64,000 bases of DNA from NCBI RefSeq assembly GCF_003438995.1, contig NZ_QSUN01000003.1:165507-229506 (forward strand). Reading direction: 5' to 3'. The notes beneath the pieces are model-generated. The model worked only from the letters and a program-made list of their open reading frames with translations. It searched no databases and was not told the origin of the DNA. Positions 44,917 through 54,194 of the stretch are shown piece after piece. The translations under genes were made by a program, and so were the position numbers. Every line of letters starts with the position of its first letter. Position 1 is the stretch's first letter. Source of the stretch: Bacteroides sp. OM05-12 (GTDB lineage Bacteria > Bacteroidota > Bacteroidia > Bacteroidales > Bacteroidaceae).

Positions 44917-46344
44917 ATGGATTATAGTCAATTCTTATATATGCGACCGGAGCTATCACTCATAGCAGTGATTATCATCCTCTTTTTGTTCGACCTGTTC
45001 TCAGGAGAAAAGGCACGCGAGTATTTCCAGCCGTTAGCCTGCTCGCTGATGCTTGTATATACATTGGTAAATATCATCCCCGGCGATGAACCGATGAAAC
45101 TGTTTGGAGGTATGTACCAATATACGCCGGTAATGAATATCGTGAAAAGCATTCTTGCCGTAGGAACACTTATCGTCATACTGCAAGCCAACAACTGGCT
45201 GATGCGTGAAGACACTCGTCATAAGCAAGGAGAGTTTTACGTGCTGTTGCTGTCTACCCTGCTCGGAATGAACTTCATGATTAGTTCGGGCAACTTTCTG
45301 ATGTTCTTCATCGGACTGGAGCTTGCTTCCGTGCCAATGGCGTGTCTCGTTGCATTCGACAAATACAAAGGTCACTCCGCCGAGGCGGGAGCTAAATATA
45401 TCCTATCGGCACTGTTCTCGTCAGGACTGATGCTTTACGGTATCTCCTTCATTTACGGAACCACGGGTACATTGTATTTCGATGACATCACATCTGCCAT
45501 AACCGGAACTCCGTTGCAGATACTCGCACTGGTATTCTTCTTCTCCGGTTTGGGTTTCAAGATAAGTCTCGTACCTTTCCATCTTTGGACGGCAGACGTA
45601 TATCAAGGTGCTCCAACCAGTGTGACATCCTATCTGTCCGTTATCTCAAAAGGCTCTGCCGTATTTGTCTTAATGACGATACTTATCAAGGTATTCGCCC
45701 CGATGGTAGCCGAATGGCAAGAGATGCTTTACTGGATTATCATCGCCTCTATCACCATCGCCAATCTGTTTGCCTTGCGCCAACAAAACCTGAAACGCTT
45801 CCTTGCTTTCAGCAGTATCTCGCAGGCGGGATACATTATGCTTGCCGTTATCAGCGGTAGCGCACTCGGCATGACTTCCCTGATATTCTATGTATTGGTG
45901 TATCTTGTGGCCAACCTCGCGGCGTTCGGAGTTATCAACGTGATAGAACAAAACAGCAAAGGCAAGATGGATATGGACGATTATAACGGACTCTACCAGA
46001 CGAACCCGAAGTTATCGTTTATCATGACGCTTTCCCTGTTCTCATTGGCAGGTATTCCGCCGTTCGCCGGCTTCTTCTCGAAGTTCTTCATCTTCATGTC
46101 CGCTTTCGACGCCGGGTTCCATTTACTTGTATTCATTGCCTTGATTAATACGATCATATCTCTGTTTTACTATCTGAAAGTAGTAAAAGCAATGTATATC
46201 AAGCCGAATGACCAACCGATAGCCGCTTTCCGCAGTGACAACTACACACGGATAAGTCTTGCCGTATGCGTCGCGGGCGTAATCCTGCTGGGCATTGTCA
46301 GTGCCGTATACGATGGAATCAATGTATTTACGTTTGGTATGTAA
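44917..46344 (+). CDS. nuoN: NADH-quinone oxidoreductase subunit N
   Basis: This 475-residue antiporter-like membrane subunit has the family blocks [78 protein letters not shown] and [15 protein letters not shown]. It is the last gene of the nuo operon and is followed by a strong terminator. No nuoE, nuoF or nuoG gene is present anywhere in the operon. Confidence 0.95.
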   Translation: MDYSQFLYMRPELSLIAVIIILFLFDLFSGEKAREYFQPLACSLMLVYTLVNIIPGDEPMKLFGGMYQYTPVMNIVKSILAVGTLIVILQANNWLMREDTRHKQGEFYVLLLSTLLGMNFMISSGNFLMFFIGLELASVPMACLVAFDKYKGHSAEAGAKYILSALFSSGLMLYGISFIYGTTGTLYFDDITSAITGTPLQILALVFFFSGLGFKISLVPFHLWTADVYQGAPTSVTSYLSVISKGSAVFVLMTILIKVFAPMVAEWQEMLYWIIIASITIANLFALRQQNLKRFLAFSSISQAGYIMLAVISGSALGMTSLIFYVLVYLVANLAAFGVINVIEQNSKGKMDMDDYNGLYQTNPKLSFIMTLSLFSLAGIPPFAGFFSKFFIFMSAFDAGFHLLVFIALINTIISLFYYLKVVKAMYIKPNDQPIAAFRSDNYTRISLAVCVAGVILLGIVSAVYDGINVFTFGM

Positions 46345-46366
46345 GCAACGTATAAATTATAGAAAC

Positions 46367-46410
46367 AAAGCGGGTGTGCCTTCATCAGAAGCGCACCCGC
46401 TTTTGTTTTG
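46367..46410 (+). terminator. Intrinsic terminator of the nuo operon
   Basis: AAAGCGGGTGTGC (46367-46379) pairs with GCGCACCCGCTTTT (46391-46404) with one mismatch-sized bulge at the loop side and is followed by GTTTTG. It lies 23 bp after the nuoN stop. Confidence 0.85.
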
Positions 46411-46419
46411 TCAGTACAG

Positions 46420-46466
46420 AATGTCTCTTTTTTCCAAGAGTATTATCACTGAAAGGATTAACTTTG
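46420..46466 (+). promoter_or_regulatory. AraC-gene promoter with candidate operator
   Basis: The 19-mer AATGTCTCTTTTTTCCAAG (46420-46438) is followed after exactly 20 bp by a perfect -7 box TAACTTTG (46459-46466). The same 19-mer, with one difference and the same 20-bp spacing, precedes the VOC gene. It occupies the place of the -33 element, as expected for an activator site. The ATG (46474) is only 7 bp after the -7 box. Confidence 0.65.
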
Positions 46467-46473
46467 CACACTC

Positions 46474-47268
46474 ATGGAACGCTTCAATGTCATACAGCCC
46501 TCTGCCGTGCTTGCACCTTACGTCAAGCACTATTGGTTATTGGAGAGTGACGATGTGATCAATTCACAGCGGGTTATTCCCACCGGAAACATAGAGTTAC
46601 TTTTCCATCGGGGTTACCCCATGAAGCGTAACGGTCAAATGATACCAATCACTTCACTCTCCGGACAATCGCTCTCGTATGCCGATTTGATTCCCACCGG
46701 TACGGTCAACATGATTGCCGTCGTGTTTCATCCGTTTGGAGCGAAGGCTTTCTTTGAGTTCCCCGTATATGAATTGTCCAACCTGATTGTATCGGCAGAC
46801 GAGCTGGGTATCGACCCACTCAGGGAGTTGGAGGACAAGATTCTTAATACGGCTGACGACAATGTATGTATCCATTTGATTGAATCCTTTTTAATCAACC
46901 GCCTGAATCCGTTTAAGGAGTACAACTACAAACGAATGGTCGCTACGGTAGGTTCAATCAACCTGTGCGATGTAGAACTATCCGTGTCTCGTTTGGCGGA
47001 AACGGTCTGCCTGAGCAAGAAACAGTTCCAACGGATCTTTAACGAACACATAGGAGCAACTCCGAAAGAATTCATGCGGATTGTACGATTTCACAAAGCA
47101 CTCTATACGTTACAAAACAATCCTACGATGAGCTTTACCACGCTTGCCTATGAGTGCGGATATTACGACCAGGCACACATGACGAATGAATTCAAACTCT
47201 TTTCAGGCTATACCCCAAGCCAGTATGTGGCAATCTGTGCTCCACATTCCGATTACTTCTCTTACTAA
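46474..47268 (+). CDS. AraC-family transcriptional regulator
   Basis: This 264-residue regulator has an N-terminal DUF6597-type sensor domain (VLAPYVKHYWLLESDD, RVIPTGNIELLFHRG, TVNMIAVVFHPFGAKAFFE) and a C-terminal AraC helix-turn-helix pair (about 165-258: LSVSRLAETVCLSKKQFQRI, FNEHIGATPKEFMRIVRFHK, TLAYECGYYDQAHMTNEFKL). The ligand is unknown. It is followed by a VOC protein gene that shares its promoter architecture, so the two probably form one regulatory unit. The -7 box lies so close to the ATG that the mRNA may be leaderless. Confidence 0.9.
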   Translation: MERFNVIQPSAVLAPYVKHYWLLESDDVINSQRVIPTGNIELLFHRGYPMKRNGQMIPITSLSGQSLSYADLIPTGTVNMIAVVFHPFGAKAFFEFPVYELSNLIVSADELGIDPLRELEDKILNTADDNVCIHLIESFLINRLNPFKEYNYKRMVATVGSINLCDVELSVSRLAETVCLSKKQFQRIFNEHIGATPKEFMRIVRFHKALYTLQNNPTMSFTTLAYECGYYDQAHMTNEFKLFSGYTPSQYVAICAPHSDYFSY

Positions 47269-47313
47269 TGTCTCTTTTTTACAAGTTTGCCAACCTTCAT
47301 GGTTCTATCTTTG
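47267..47313 (+). promoter_or_regulatory. VOC-gene promoter with candidate AraC operator
   Basis: AATGTCTCTTTTTTACAAG (47267-47285) overlaps the stop codon of the AraC gene. A perfect -7 box TATCTTTG (47306-47313) follows after exactly 20 bp. It mirrors the arrangement at 46420-46466. Confidence 0.65.
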
Positions 47314-47353
47314 CGGAGTCAATAAGATACAATAACATTAAAAAGTAAAAACA

Positions 47354-47725
47354 ATGAAGAGTTTAATTAAACTTGCAGAGATTCCTTCGGTGGATTTCAA
47401 ACGTGCGGTAAAATTCTACGAAGCAGTATTAGGACTTAAACTAACGGTTTGCGACAGTTGCGAAAGCGAGAAGATGGCTTTCTTCTCGGACTTCTCAGCC
47501 CAACCGAATGTAGCGATTTCATGGGCTGCCGATTTTCATCCGTCCAAAGACGGTGTTTTAATCAGCCTTTCCGTTGGTAGTATCGAAACGACTTTAGATC
47601 GTATTAACGCCAACGGAGGAAAAACCGTTCGCCCCAAAACAAAAATCGAAGCAGATGGTATGGGATATTTCGCCATGTTCTCAGACAGTGAGGGCAACAC
47701 GCTCGGTCTTTATGCCGATAAGTAA
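47354..47725 (+). CDS. VOC (glyoxalase/bleomycin resistance) family protein
   Basis: This is a 123-residue single-domain protein of the vicinal oxygen chelate fold: two beta-alpha-beta-beta-beta halves (IPSVDFKRAVKFYEAVLGLK, ISLSVGSIETTLDRINANGG) ending in FAMFSDSEGNTLGLYADK. The metal-site glutamate of the last strand (SEGN) is present. Members include glyoxalases, isomerases and antibiotic-binding proteins, so the substrate is open. It is controlled by a promoter matching that of the adjacent AraC gene and is likely its target. Confidence 0.88.
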   Translation: MKSLIKLAEIPSVDFKRAVKFYEAVLGLKLTVCDSCESEKMAFFSDFSAQPNVAISWAADFHPSKDGVLISLSVGSIETTLDRINANGGKTVRPKTKIEADGMGYFAMFSDSEGNTLGLYADK

Positions 47726-47782
47726 GTCCAGCATCTGAAAGACTCCCTGAGTCATATCAATTCTCTCCCTTATGCAACAAGA

Positions 47783-47847
47783 GTTTCATAATATATGGAA
47801 CTAATGTTTCACAAAATATGAAACTTTTGTTCCATATTTTGTGAAAC
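47783..47847. repeat. Three 19-bp palindromes spaced by 4 bp
   Basis: GTTTCATAATATATGGAAC (47783-47801), GTTTCACAAAATATGAAAC (47806-47824) and GTTCCATATTTTGTGAAAC (47829-47847) are each near-palindromic and separated by TAAT and TTTT. The second and third are also almost perfect complements of each other. They lie between convergent genes (VOC and histidine kinase), so a promoter operator is unlikely; a joint terminator or protein-binding array is possible. Confidence 0.65.
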
Positions 47848-47903
47848 TATTCTATCATCAAAGGGAATATAACGATTGACGCAGGGACGAGGCTTAATCC
47901 CCC

Positions 47904-50900
47904 CTATCCCTTACTATGATCGAGCCATTTCTTGATTGTATCCTTCAGCAACTGTGTGGAGACAGGCTTAGAGACATAGTCGTCACAACCCGCATTTATC
48001 GTACGCTGCCTGTCCTGATCAAAAGCGAATGCCGTAACCGCTATAATGGGAATCTTCTTATCTGTTTTACGGATTTCCCTGGTAGCCTCAATCCCGTCCA
48101 TCTCCGGCATTTTAACGTCCATAAGAATGAGAGAAGGCTTTAATTTATGGAAAAGCTCAACCGCCTCCCTGCCATTGAGAGCACGTACCAATTCGTACTC
48201 TTTCCGCAAGATGGATGACATCAGAATATAATTGCTATCCGTATCTTCGGCTATCAATAAGAGAGGTTTCTCCTTACCGGCAGAAGCAACCGTTCTTAAC
48301 ATTCCACTAGTCACATCGTCTTGAGAATCAGCAGCATGATGTTCCAATAAATGTTCATCATACGGATGTGTAAACCAGAAGCAAGAACCTTTACCCACTT
48401 CCGAATCAACGCCTATCTCTCCGTTCATCTGTTCTACAAGGCTCTTACAGATGGAAAGTCCCAGTCCTGTACCGTGCACAAAAGAATTCAGTTTGACAAA
48501 ACGGTCGAAGATAGAGCCTACTTTATCCGCAGAGATACCGATTCCCGTATCACGCACATAAAACTTCAGTTCCGTATCGCTTATCCGTTGATAACCTACT
48601 TTGATGCTTCCTTTCGAGGTGAACTTCAACGCATTGTTTATAAAGTTGGTTATGACTTGTATCAGACGGTTCTTATCGCCATAAATATAACATTCGGGCA
48701 GATGTTCATCAAATTCAATCGTTACAAGCTCGGTGGCCTTCATGCTCATTGAACGCACAATCTCACTGCAAAGCTGGTTCACATCCACATATCCTTTCAC
48801 AAACTCAAACGTGCCCGCCTCCATCTTAGAGAGGTCAAGTATATCGGATATCAGTTGCAATAACAGCTCATTATTCTCCTGTACGATGGAAATATACTGA
48901 CGACGTTCTTCTATATCCTCGGTATCTACCAATAAATTGGAGAATCCTACAATCGCATTCAACGGTGTGCGTATCTCATGGCTCATATTAGCCAGAAACG
49001 CCGACTTCAGCTTGTCAAGTGTTTCCGCTTTATTCTTAGCCTCAATGAGCTTGTACTCGGTCTCTTTCAACTCTGTTATATCATAATTGATACAAACCAT
49101 TTCAATAAAGCCCTCTTCCGGCCGATAGTTTTTTACGATTACATTGACGCGAGTCCATGTATAGTGACCATCCTCACGCATAATACGCATATCGTGGCGA
49201 AGCATGGATTCTTCTCCGCTCTTCACCTTCTCCAGAAAGGCAAGCATTATCTCCCGGTCTTCCGGATGGAAATGAGCATGTACCCCGATAACATCGGTCA
49301 GCGGCGTGCCTTCCTGTTCGCCTACATTACGGTACCAACTGCTCAAGGCATATCCGTCACGCGTCAGAGCATCAAAATGGGCATAACCCACCTTTGCGTA
49401 TTCACCAACAAGCGTAAAGAAGCTCTCGAACTCTTGTATTCTGCTATATGCATTTGTCGTCTCCGTATTATCGATATTAATAAACAGATAGTTGATGAAG
49501 TTATTCTGAGAATCATACAGGGGAGCAACTTTAGTAATCAAGTCGATATTCCCATGGCTGACACAATTATAGTAGTTTTTCGTCTTCTCAAAGTCGTACT
49601 TCAATGTAAAATCAAGCGCCTCTTTCCTGAAAATCCTTTCCACTACCATCGGAGGGATATTAGGATTATCGGATATATTAACGCCCAAAGTGTCTTCTTT
49701 GGTTTTGACGCCGAATATCTCCAGATCCTTGTCATTCATATCTACCAGATAACCGTCTTTGTCATAGAGCTCGATGCCGACGGGAAGGTTCTTATAAATG
49801 TTGCGGAGTATTCTCTCACTACGGTCAAGCGCTTCGTGAGCAGCAAATGTTTCGGTCATATCCGAGAACATAATGACAATATCGTTGCCCTGAGGAGAGT
49901 AGGCCACGGAATGGCAGTATTTATTTGAGCCATCCAAGCGGAAGTTAATCTCTTTATGTTCCTTGGTATAAAGCAACTCCGCCAATACTGCTATCCTCTT
50001 CTTCACATCTATGCCCAGACTGCTCGCTCTCTTACCCACATAATCGGAAGCATTACAATTCAGTATTTCGAGACCCGACGAATTAATATCCGTAAATTCA
50101 TAGTCATAAGGATTACCCTCTTCATCAAAAAGCATTCTAACATGGATATAGCCTACCGGCATATATTTATAGAGACTCTCCAAGTAACGTTGCTCTTCCT
50201 TCGCTTTGAGTTCCGACTTACGCAGACTCATGCATATGCTGATAATATTGGCGAGCGAGGCAAGCCATTGGTAATCTTCATTCGTCCAGTCCCGATAAGT
50301 ATCCACCACATCGATACCCATATATCCCCATACACCGTCTTTATAAACCATGGGAACGACCATAAGAGATTTTATATGCTGTGCTTTCAACACCACATAG
50401 TCTTCTTCGGCTTCCGGCGGCATATCATCCAAACTGAACAGGATAATAGGTTTGCGCATAAGTAATTGCTCGCACCACCATGATGTTGAGGTGATAGGCA
50501 ATTGCTGTAAGGACTCCTTTTCCCGGGAGACATCATCCTTGGTTACCTCATACGTACAGCTTTGCATCCCTTCTTCGAAGTTGAACTCAAAGATATACGC
50601 ACGTCCGGCATCATATTGCATAAGAATATCTTTCAGTATCTTATGAATGACTTCCGTCATATCCTCTATTTGCATGAATGACAATAGGGTACGAGATATG
50701 CTGTTTTGCTGATACAGCAGATTATTTATGCGATGGAGAGCAACTTCACCCGTGCTGACTTTCTCCGGGTTGTCTACACATTGCAAAAAGCCAAGTGCCG
50801 TAACATTCCCGTCCATATCCTTTTCCTTCTGATTAAGTTTGGAGTGCACCCATACTTCACCATATTTAGAAGAGACAGGAAAAGTTTGTTCATATACTTC

Positions 50901-51137
50901 CTGATCTTGTATAGATAGAAATTCATTGGAGATACGTACCCGATAGTCCCTTCGTATCAAGCCCTGAAAAGCATAAAAACTGATGGTATTATCTCCCTCC
51001 AGACCTAAAAGATCAGCCACAAAATCAGAACAGACATATTCCCGACTCGTAAAGTCGGCTTCCCACCATCCTAACTTAGCCATTGTCATAAGCTGCCGGA
51101 ACTTCTCATTCTCAATCTTTAAATCTCTATCTATCAT
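47904..51137 (-). CDS. Hybrid sensor histidine kinase with PAS/GAF domains and C-terminal receiver
   Basis: This is a 1077-residue sensor kinase without membrane helices. Order: N-terminal PAS-like part (KLGWWEADFTSREYVCSDFV), GAF domain (about 160-320: AQHIKSLMVVPMVYKDGVWG), several PAS domains (VGYIHVRM, LPVGIELYDKDGYLVDMNDK, and a PAS with PAC at about 570-690), HisKA with the phospho-histidine at about residue 720 (SHEIRTPLNAIVGFSNL), HATPase_c (VRDTGIGISADKVGSIFDRF, GTGLGLSICKSLVEQMNGEI), and a receiver domain (LILMDVKMPEMDGIEATREI). It has no DNA-binding output. A -7 box at 51159-51166 covers an upstream TTG, so the ATG at 51137 is used. Confidence 0.9.
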   Translation of the reverse strand: MIDRDLKIENEKFRQLMTMAKLGWWEADFTSREYVCSDFVADLLGLEGDNTISFYAFQGLIRRDYRVRISNEFLSIQDQEVYEQTFPVSSKYGEVWVHSKLNQKEKDMDGNVTALGFLQCVDNPEKVSTGEVALHRINNLLYQQNSISRTLLSFMQIEDMTEVIHKILKDILMQYDAGRAYIFEFNFEEGMQSCTYEVTKDDVSREKESLQQLPITSTSWWCEQLLMRKPIILFSLDDMPPEAEEDYVVLKAQHIKSLMVVPMVYKDGVWGYMGIDVVDTYRDWTNEDYQWLASLANIISICMSLRKSELKAKEEQRYLESLYKYMPVGYIHVRMLFDEEGNPYDYEFTDINSSGLEILNCNASDYVGKRASSLGIDVKKRIAVLAELLYTKEHKEINFRLDGSNKYCHSVAYSPQGNDIVIMFSDMTETFAAHEALDRSERILRNIYKNLPVGIELYDKDGYLVDMNDKDLEIFGVKTKEDTLGVNISDNPNIPPMVVERIFRKEALDFTLKYDFEKTKNYYNCVSHGNIDLITKVAPLYDSQNNFINYLFINIDNTETTNAYSRIQEFESFFTLVGEYAKVGYAHFDALTRDGYALSSWYRNVGEQEGTPLTDVIGVHAHFHPEDREIMLAFLEKVKSGEESMLRHDMRIMREDGHYTWTRVNVIVKNYRPEEGFIEMVCINYDITELKETEYKLIEAKNKAETLDKLKSAFLANMSHEIRTPLNAIVGFSNLLVDTEDIEERRQYISIVQENNELLLQLISDILDLSKMEAGTFEFVKGYVDVNQLCSEIVRSMSMKATELVTIEFDEHLPECYIYGDKNRLIQVITNFINNALKFTSKGSIKVGYQRISDTELKFYVRDTGIGISADKVGSIFDRFVKLNSFVHGTGLGLSICKSLVEQMNGEIGVDSEVGKGSCFWFTHPYDEHLLEHHAADSQDDVTSGMLRTVASAGKEKPLLLIAEDTDSNYILMSSILRKEYELVRALNGREAVELFHKLKPSLILMDVKMPEMDGIEATREIRKTDKKIPIIAVTAFAFDQDRQRTINAGCDDYVSKPVSTQLLKDTIKKWLDHSKG

Positions 51138-51158
51138 AGCTTTTAATAAGTTATGCCA

Positions 51159-51166
51159 CAAATATA
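51159..51166 (-). promoter_or_regulatory. -7 box for the hybrid histidine kinase
   Basis: Minus-strand TATATTTG is a perfect TAnnTTTG match 21 bp before the ATG at 51137. Confidence 0.5.
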
Positions 51167-51279
51167 TCCATTATTCGCTATATAAAGAACGATTCGATGG
51201 AAAAAAACTTCGAAAACCCGACAGAACACCCCATTCATAGGAATGTAACATACCTTTAACAAGAATGTATCCCGTTCGT

Positions 51280-51311
51280 TTTACTGCTGTAACTAAACCG
51301 GCTCATCTTTG
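51280..51311 (+). promoter_or_regulatory. Promoter for the TonB-dependent receptor gene
   Basis: TTTA (51280-51283) and CATCTTTG (51304-51311) are separated by 20 bp, each with one mismatch to TTTG and TAnnTTTG. It lies in the divergent region with the histidine kinase gene. Confidence 0.5.
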
Positions 51312-51332
51312 CAGCGTAAAAAGTAATTGTAT

Positions 51333-54131
51333 ATGATGAACAGAATACTACGAACAAAAGGAGCTTTAATCTCTATTTCTCTACTCTTTATTCCCTTTAT
51401 TACTTTTGCCGGTAATATAAAAGGCAGTATCAAAGATAAGACTTCTCACGAAGTACTTATAGGCGCTACGGTACAAATCAGTTCGACAACCGGTACCGTC
51501 ACCGACTTCGACGGCAACTTCGAGCTGACCAACATCAGTGATGGAACTTACAACGTCGAGATAAAATATGTATCCTACAAGACCATTTTACTCAATAATA
51601 TTCAGGTAAAAGGAAATACACCTACTATATTAAATATTGAAATGGAACCGGAGAGCCAAACGCTGGGCGATGTCACAGTAGTGGCGCAAATGAAAAAGAA
51701 TACCGACGTAGCACTGCTCACTTCCACCAAGAACAGCCTGCTGGTGCAAAGCGGAGTTTCGGCACAGCAGATCAGTAAGACGCAGGATAAAGACGCGTCG
51801 GAAGTAATCCGCCGCGTACCGGGTGTATCCATCATCGACGAGAAATTCGTCATGGTACGCGGACTGTCACAACGGTACAACAACGTATGGGTAAACGGGA
51901 GTGCCGTACCCAGTTCCGAAGCCGATTCACGTGCTTTCTCATTCGATATCATCCCCTCTTCACAGTTGGATAACATGATTATCGTAAAGAGCCCCGCACC
52001 GGAATACCCGGCAGACTTTACCGGAGGGTTTATCTTAATCAATACGAAGGATATGCCGTCGGAGAATGGCTTGAATATCTCGGTAGGAGGAGCTATCAAC
52101 GATAAAACACACTTCAGGGATTTCATACGTACGAAAAGCAGCTCGACAGACTGGATAGGCTTCGACAACGGTTTCCGCTCATTGAATGCCGGCATGAAAG
52201 GCGCACTCAATCTTTATCCGGGTGCTACCAACCAGATTGACTTGCTAAACAACGGTCTGAATAACGACTGGCGCATCCGCACTATAAAGCCCGTAGGAGA
52301 CTTGAAAGTGAACATGACTTACAATCATAAATGGGAAACAGAAAGCGGACGTACGTATGGTATGCTGGCAGCCGTCAACTACAGCAATACTTTCAAAACA
52401 TATCTGGACATGGAGAACTCGCTCTATGGCCCATACAACACCGTAAAAGACGAACCGGTTTATCTGCGTAAGGCAACGGACGACCAGTACAGTAACGATG
52501 TACGCATCGGTGCAATGCTGAACCTGACATTCAAACCCCGCAGTACACGTCATCACTATGAATTCAAGAACATATTCAACCAGATAGCGAAGAACCGCTA
52601 TTCTGAACGTTGGGGATTCAATGCACAACCAGACAACATCAATAATATGGAATATTATTATTCCAGCCGAACCACCTACAACGGACAATTTACGGGTAAA
52701 CATACTTTCGATAACGACCGCTTCGACTGGAGCGCAGGCTATGCTTATGCCAACCGTAACCTGCCGGACCGTCGCCGAATCGAACGCACCGACCGTACTA
52801 ACGAAACAATGAGCATTTACCGCATCATCCGTGAGTTCACCCGTCTGGACGAGCATATCGCTTCCGCCAACGTGAACTACCGTCATGACTTCGCCTTCGG
52901 TGATTTCACTCCTGTACTGAAAGCCGGACTATACGGTGAATATCGTACCCGTGCCTACAATGCACGCCAGTTCCAATATGCATGGATGCCACAGAACACA
53001 TTGCCTGCAGGATTCCAATTTAATACGAATGTACAAGACAATGTACTCATCGACGAAAACTATGGCATGGACAAACTGTATATGTACGAAGAGGTGAACA
53101 AACTGAACGACTATAAAGGTAATAATACGCAAGGCTCCGGATATGTGGGCATGAACCTTCCTTTCGGTGTATTCAACCTTTATGCCGGAGTGCGCTATGA
53201 ATACAGTCGCATGGAACTGATTATGAATACCCGCCAATATGAAGAAAGTCCTAACAGCACGTTCTATGATTACAGCGATTTCTTCCCGTCGGTAAACATG
53301 ACCTACAAACTCGCCGAAAGCCAGCAGTTGCGTCTTGCCTATGGAAAATCGGTCAACCGTCCGGAATTCCGTGAGTTATCCACTTCCGTATTCAATGATT
53401 TTGATTTGGGTAGTGACGTCATGGGTAATTCAAGTCTTAAAGCTGCTTATATCCATAATCTCGACCTGCGATATGAGTGGTATCCGAGCAATGGTGAACA
53501 AATCTCCGTAGCATTGTTCTACAAACGCTTTAACAATCCTATCGAATGGACCTACACGATGGCGGGAGGTACAGACCCTATCTATTCCTACGTCAATGCA
53601 AAAGGAGCTGACAATTACGGTGTGGAACTGGATATACGTAAGAATCTTGACTTCATCGGATTAAAAGATTTCAGTCTGTCACTTAATGCAGCATTAATCA
53701 AGAGTAAAGTAGAGTTTGAGAAAGGCAGTAAAGATATCGACCGCCCTATGCAGGGACAATCACCTTATCTTATCAATGCCGGAATATTCTACCGTAATGA
53801 ACGCTATGCCCTCAACGCAGCCGTGCTCTACAACCGAATCGGTAAACGAATCATCGGTGTAGGACGCAGCATGGGTAGCACTACCGAAGGCGATGTGCGA
53901 AACATTCCGAACTCGTATGAGATGCCACGCAACAGCATAGACCTGTCATTAGGCAAGACTTTCGGCAGATGGGAACTGAAAGCATCCGTACGCGACCTGC
54001 TTGCCGAACGTGTCTACTTCAAACAATTTGAAGATGTTAAGATCAACGGACAGAAGAGAACAATTGAGGAAACGACCAAAAGTTACAAACCGGGGCGTAC
54101 CTACAACCTCTCATTAAGCTACAGCTTTTAA
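51333..54131 (+). CDS. TonB-dependent outer-membrane receptor
   Basis: This is a 932-residue receptor. A signal peptide (LISISLLFIPFITFAGNI) is followed by a carboxypeptidase-regulatory-like domain (about 25-115: SHEVLIGATVQISSTTGTVT, DFDGNFELTN), a plug domain (about 130-240: EVIRRVPGVSIIDEKFVMVR, GLSQRYNNVWVNG) and a beta-barrel ending in aromatic SLSYSF. No susD-like gene accompanies it; instead a lipoprotein gene follows 63 bp later. The ATG at 51336 is an equal choice for start. The transported substrate is not evident. Confidence 0.9.
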   Translation: MMNRILRTKGALISISLLFIPFITFAGNIKGSIKDKTSHEVLIGATVQISSTTGTVTDFDGNFELTNISDGTYNVEIKYVSYKTILLNNIQVKGNTPTILNIEMEPESQTLGDVTVVAQMKKNTDVALLTSTKNSLLVQSGVSAQQISKTQDKDASEVIRRVPGVSIIDEKFVMVRGLSQRYNNVWVNGSAVPSSEADSRAFSFDIIPSSQLDNMIIVKSPAPEYPADFTGGFILINTKDMPSENGLNISVGGAINDKTHFRDFIRTKSSSTDWIGFDNGFRSLNAGMKGALNLYPGATNQIDLLNNGLNNDWRIRTIKPVGDLKVNMTYNHKWETESGRTYGMLAAVNYSNTFKTYLDMENSLYGPYNTVKDEPVYLRKATDDQYSNDVRIGAMLNLTFKPRSTRHHYEFKNIFNQIAKNRYSERWGFNAQPDNINNMEYYYSSRTTYNGQFTGKHTFDNDRFDWSAGYAYANRNLPDRRRIERTDRTNETMSIYRIIREFTRLDEHIASANVNYRHDFAFGDFTPVLKAGLYGEYRTRAYNARQFQYAWMPQNTLPAGFQFNTNVQDNVLIDENYGMDKLYMYEEVNKLNDYKGNNTQGSGYVGMNLPFGVFNLYAGVRYEYSRMELIMNTRQYEESPNSTFYDYSDFFPSVNMTYKLAESQQLRLAYGKSVNRPEFRELSTSVFNDFDLGSDVMGNSSLKAAYIHNLDLRYEWYPSNGEQISVALFYKRFNNPIEWTYTMAGGTDPIYSYVNAKGADNYGVELDIRKNLDFIGLKDFSLSLNAALIKSKVEFEKGSKDIDRPMQGQSPYLINAGIFYRNERYALNAAVLYNRIGKRIIGVGRSMGSTTEGDVRNIPNSYEMPRNSIDLSLGKTFGRWELKASVRDLLAERVYFKQFEDVKINGQKRTIEETTKSYKPGRTYNLSLSYSF

Positions 54132-54194
54132 TTTACTAACTTAGAATAAGGACAAAGGGTGACTAACCAACACCCACTAATTAAAACAAAAAGA

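Noticed and set aside
47783-47847. The three spaced palindromes as a short CRISPR array
   Set aside because: Spacers are only 4 bp and the units are palindromic; no cas gene is near.
48978-49928. A 316-codon open frame on the + strand opposite the hybrid histidine kinase
   Set aside because: It lies fully inside the kinase gene on the other strand, has no recognisable domain and reads as antisense of PAS-domain codons.
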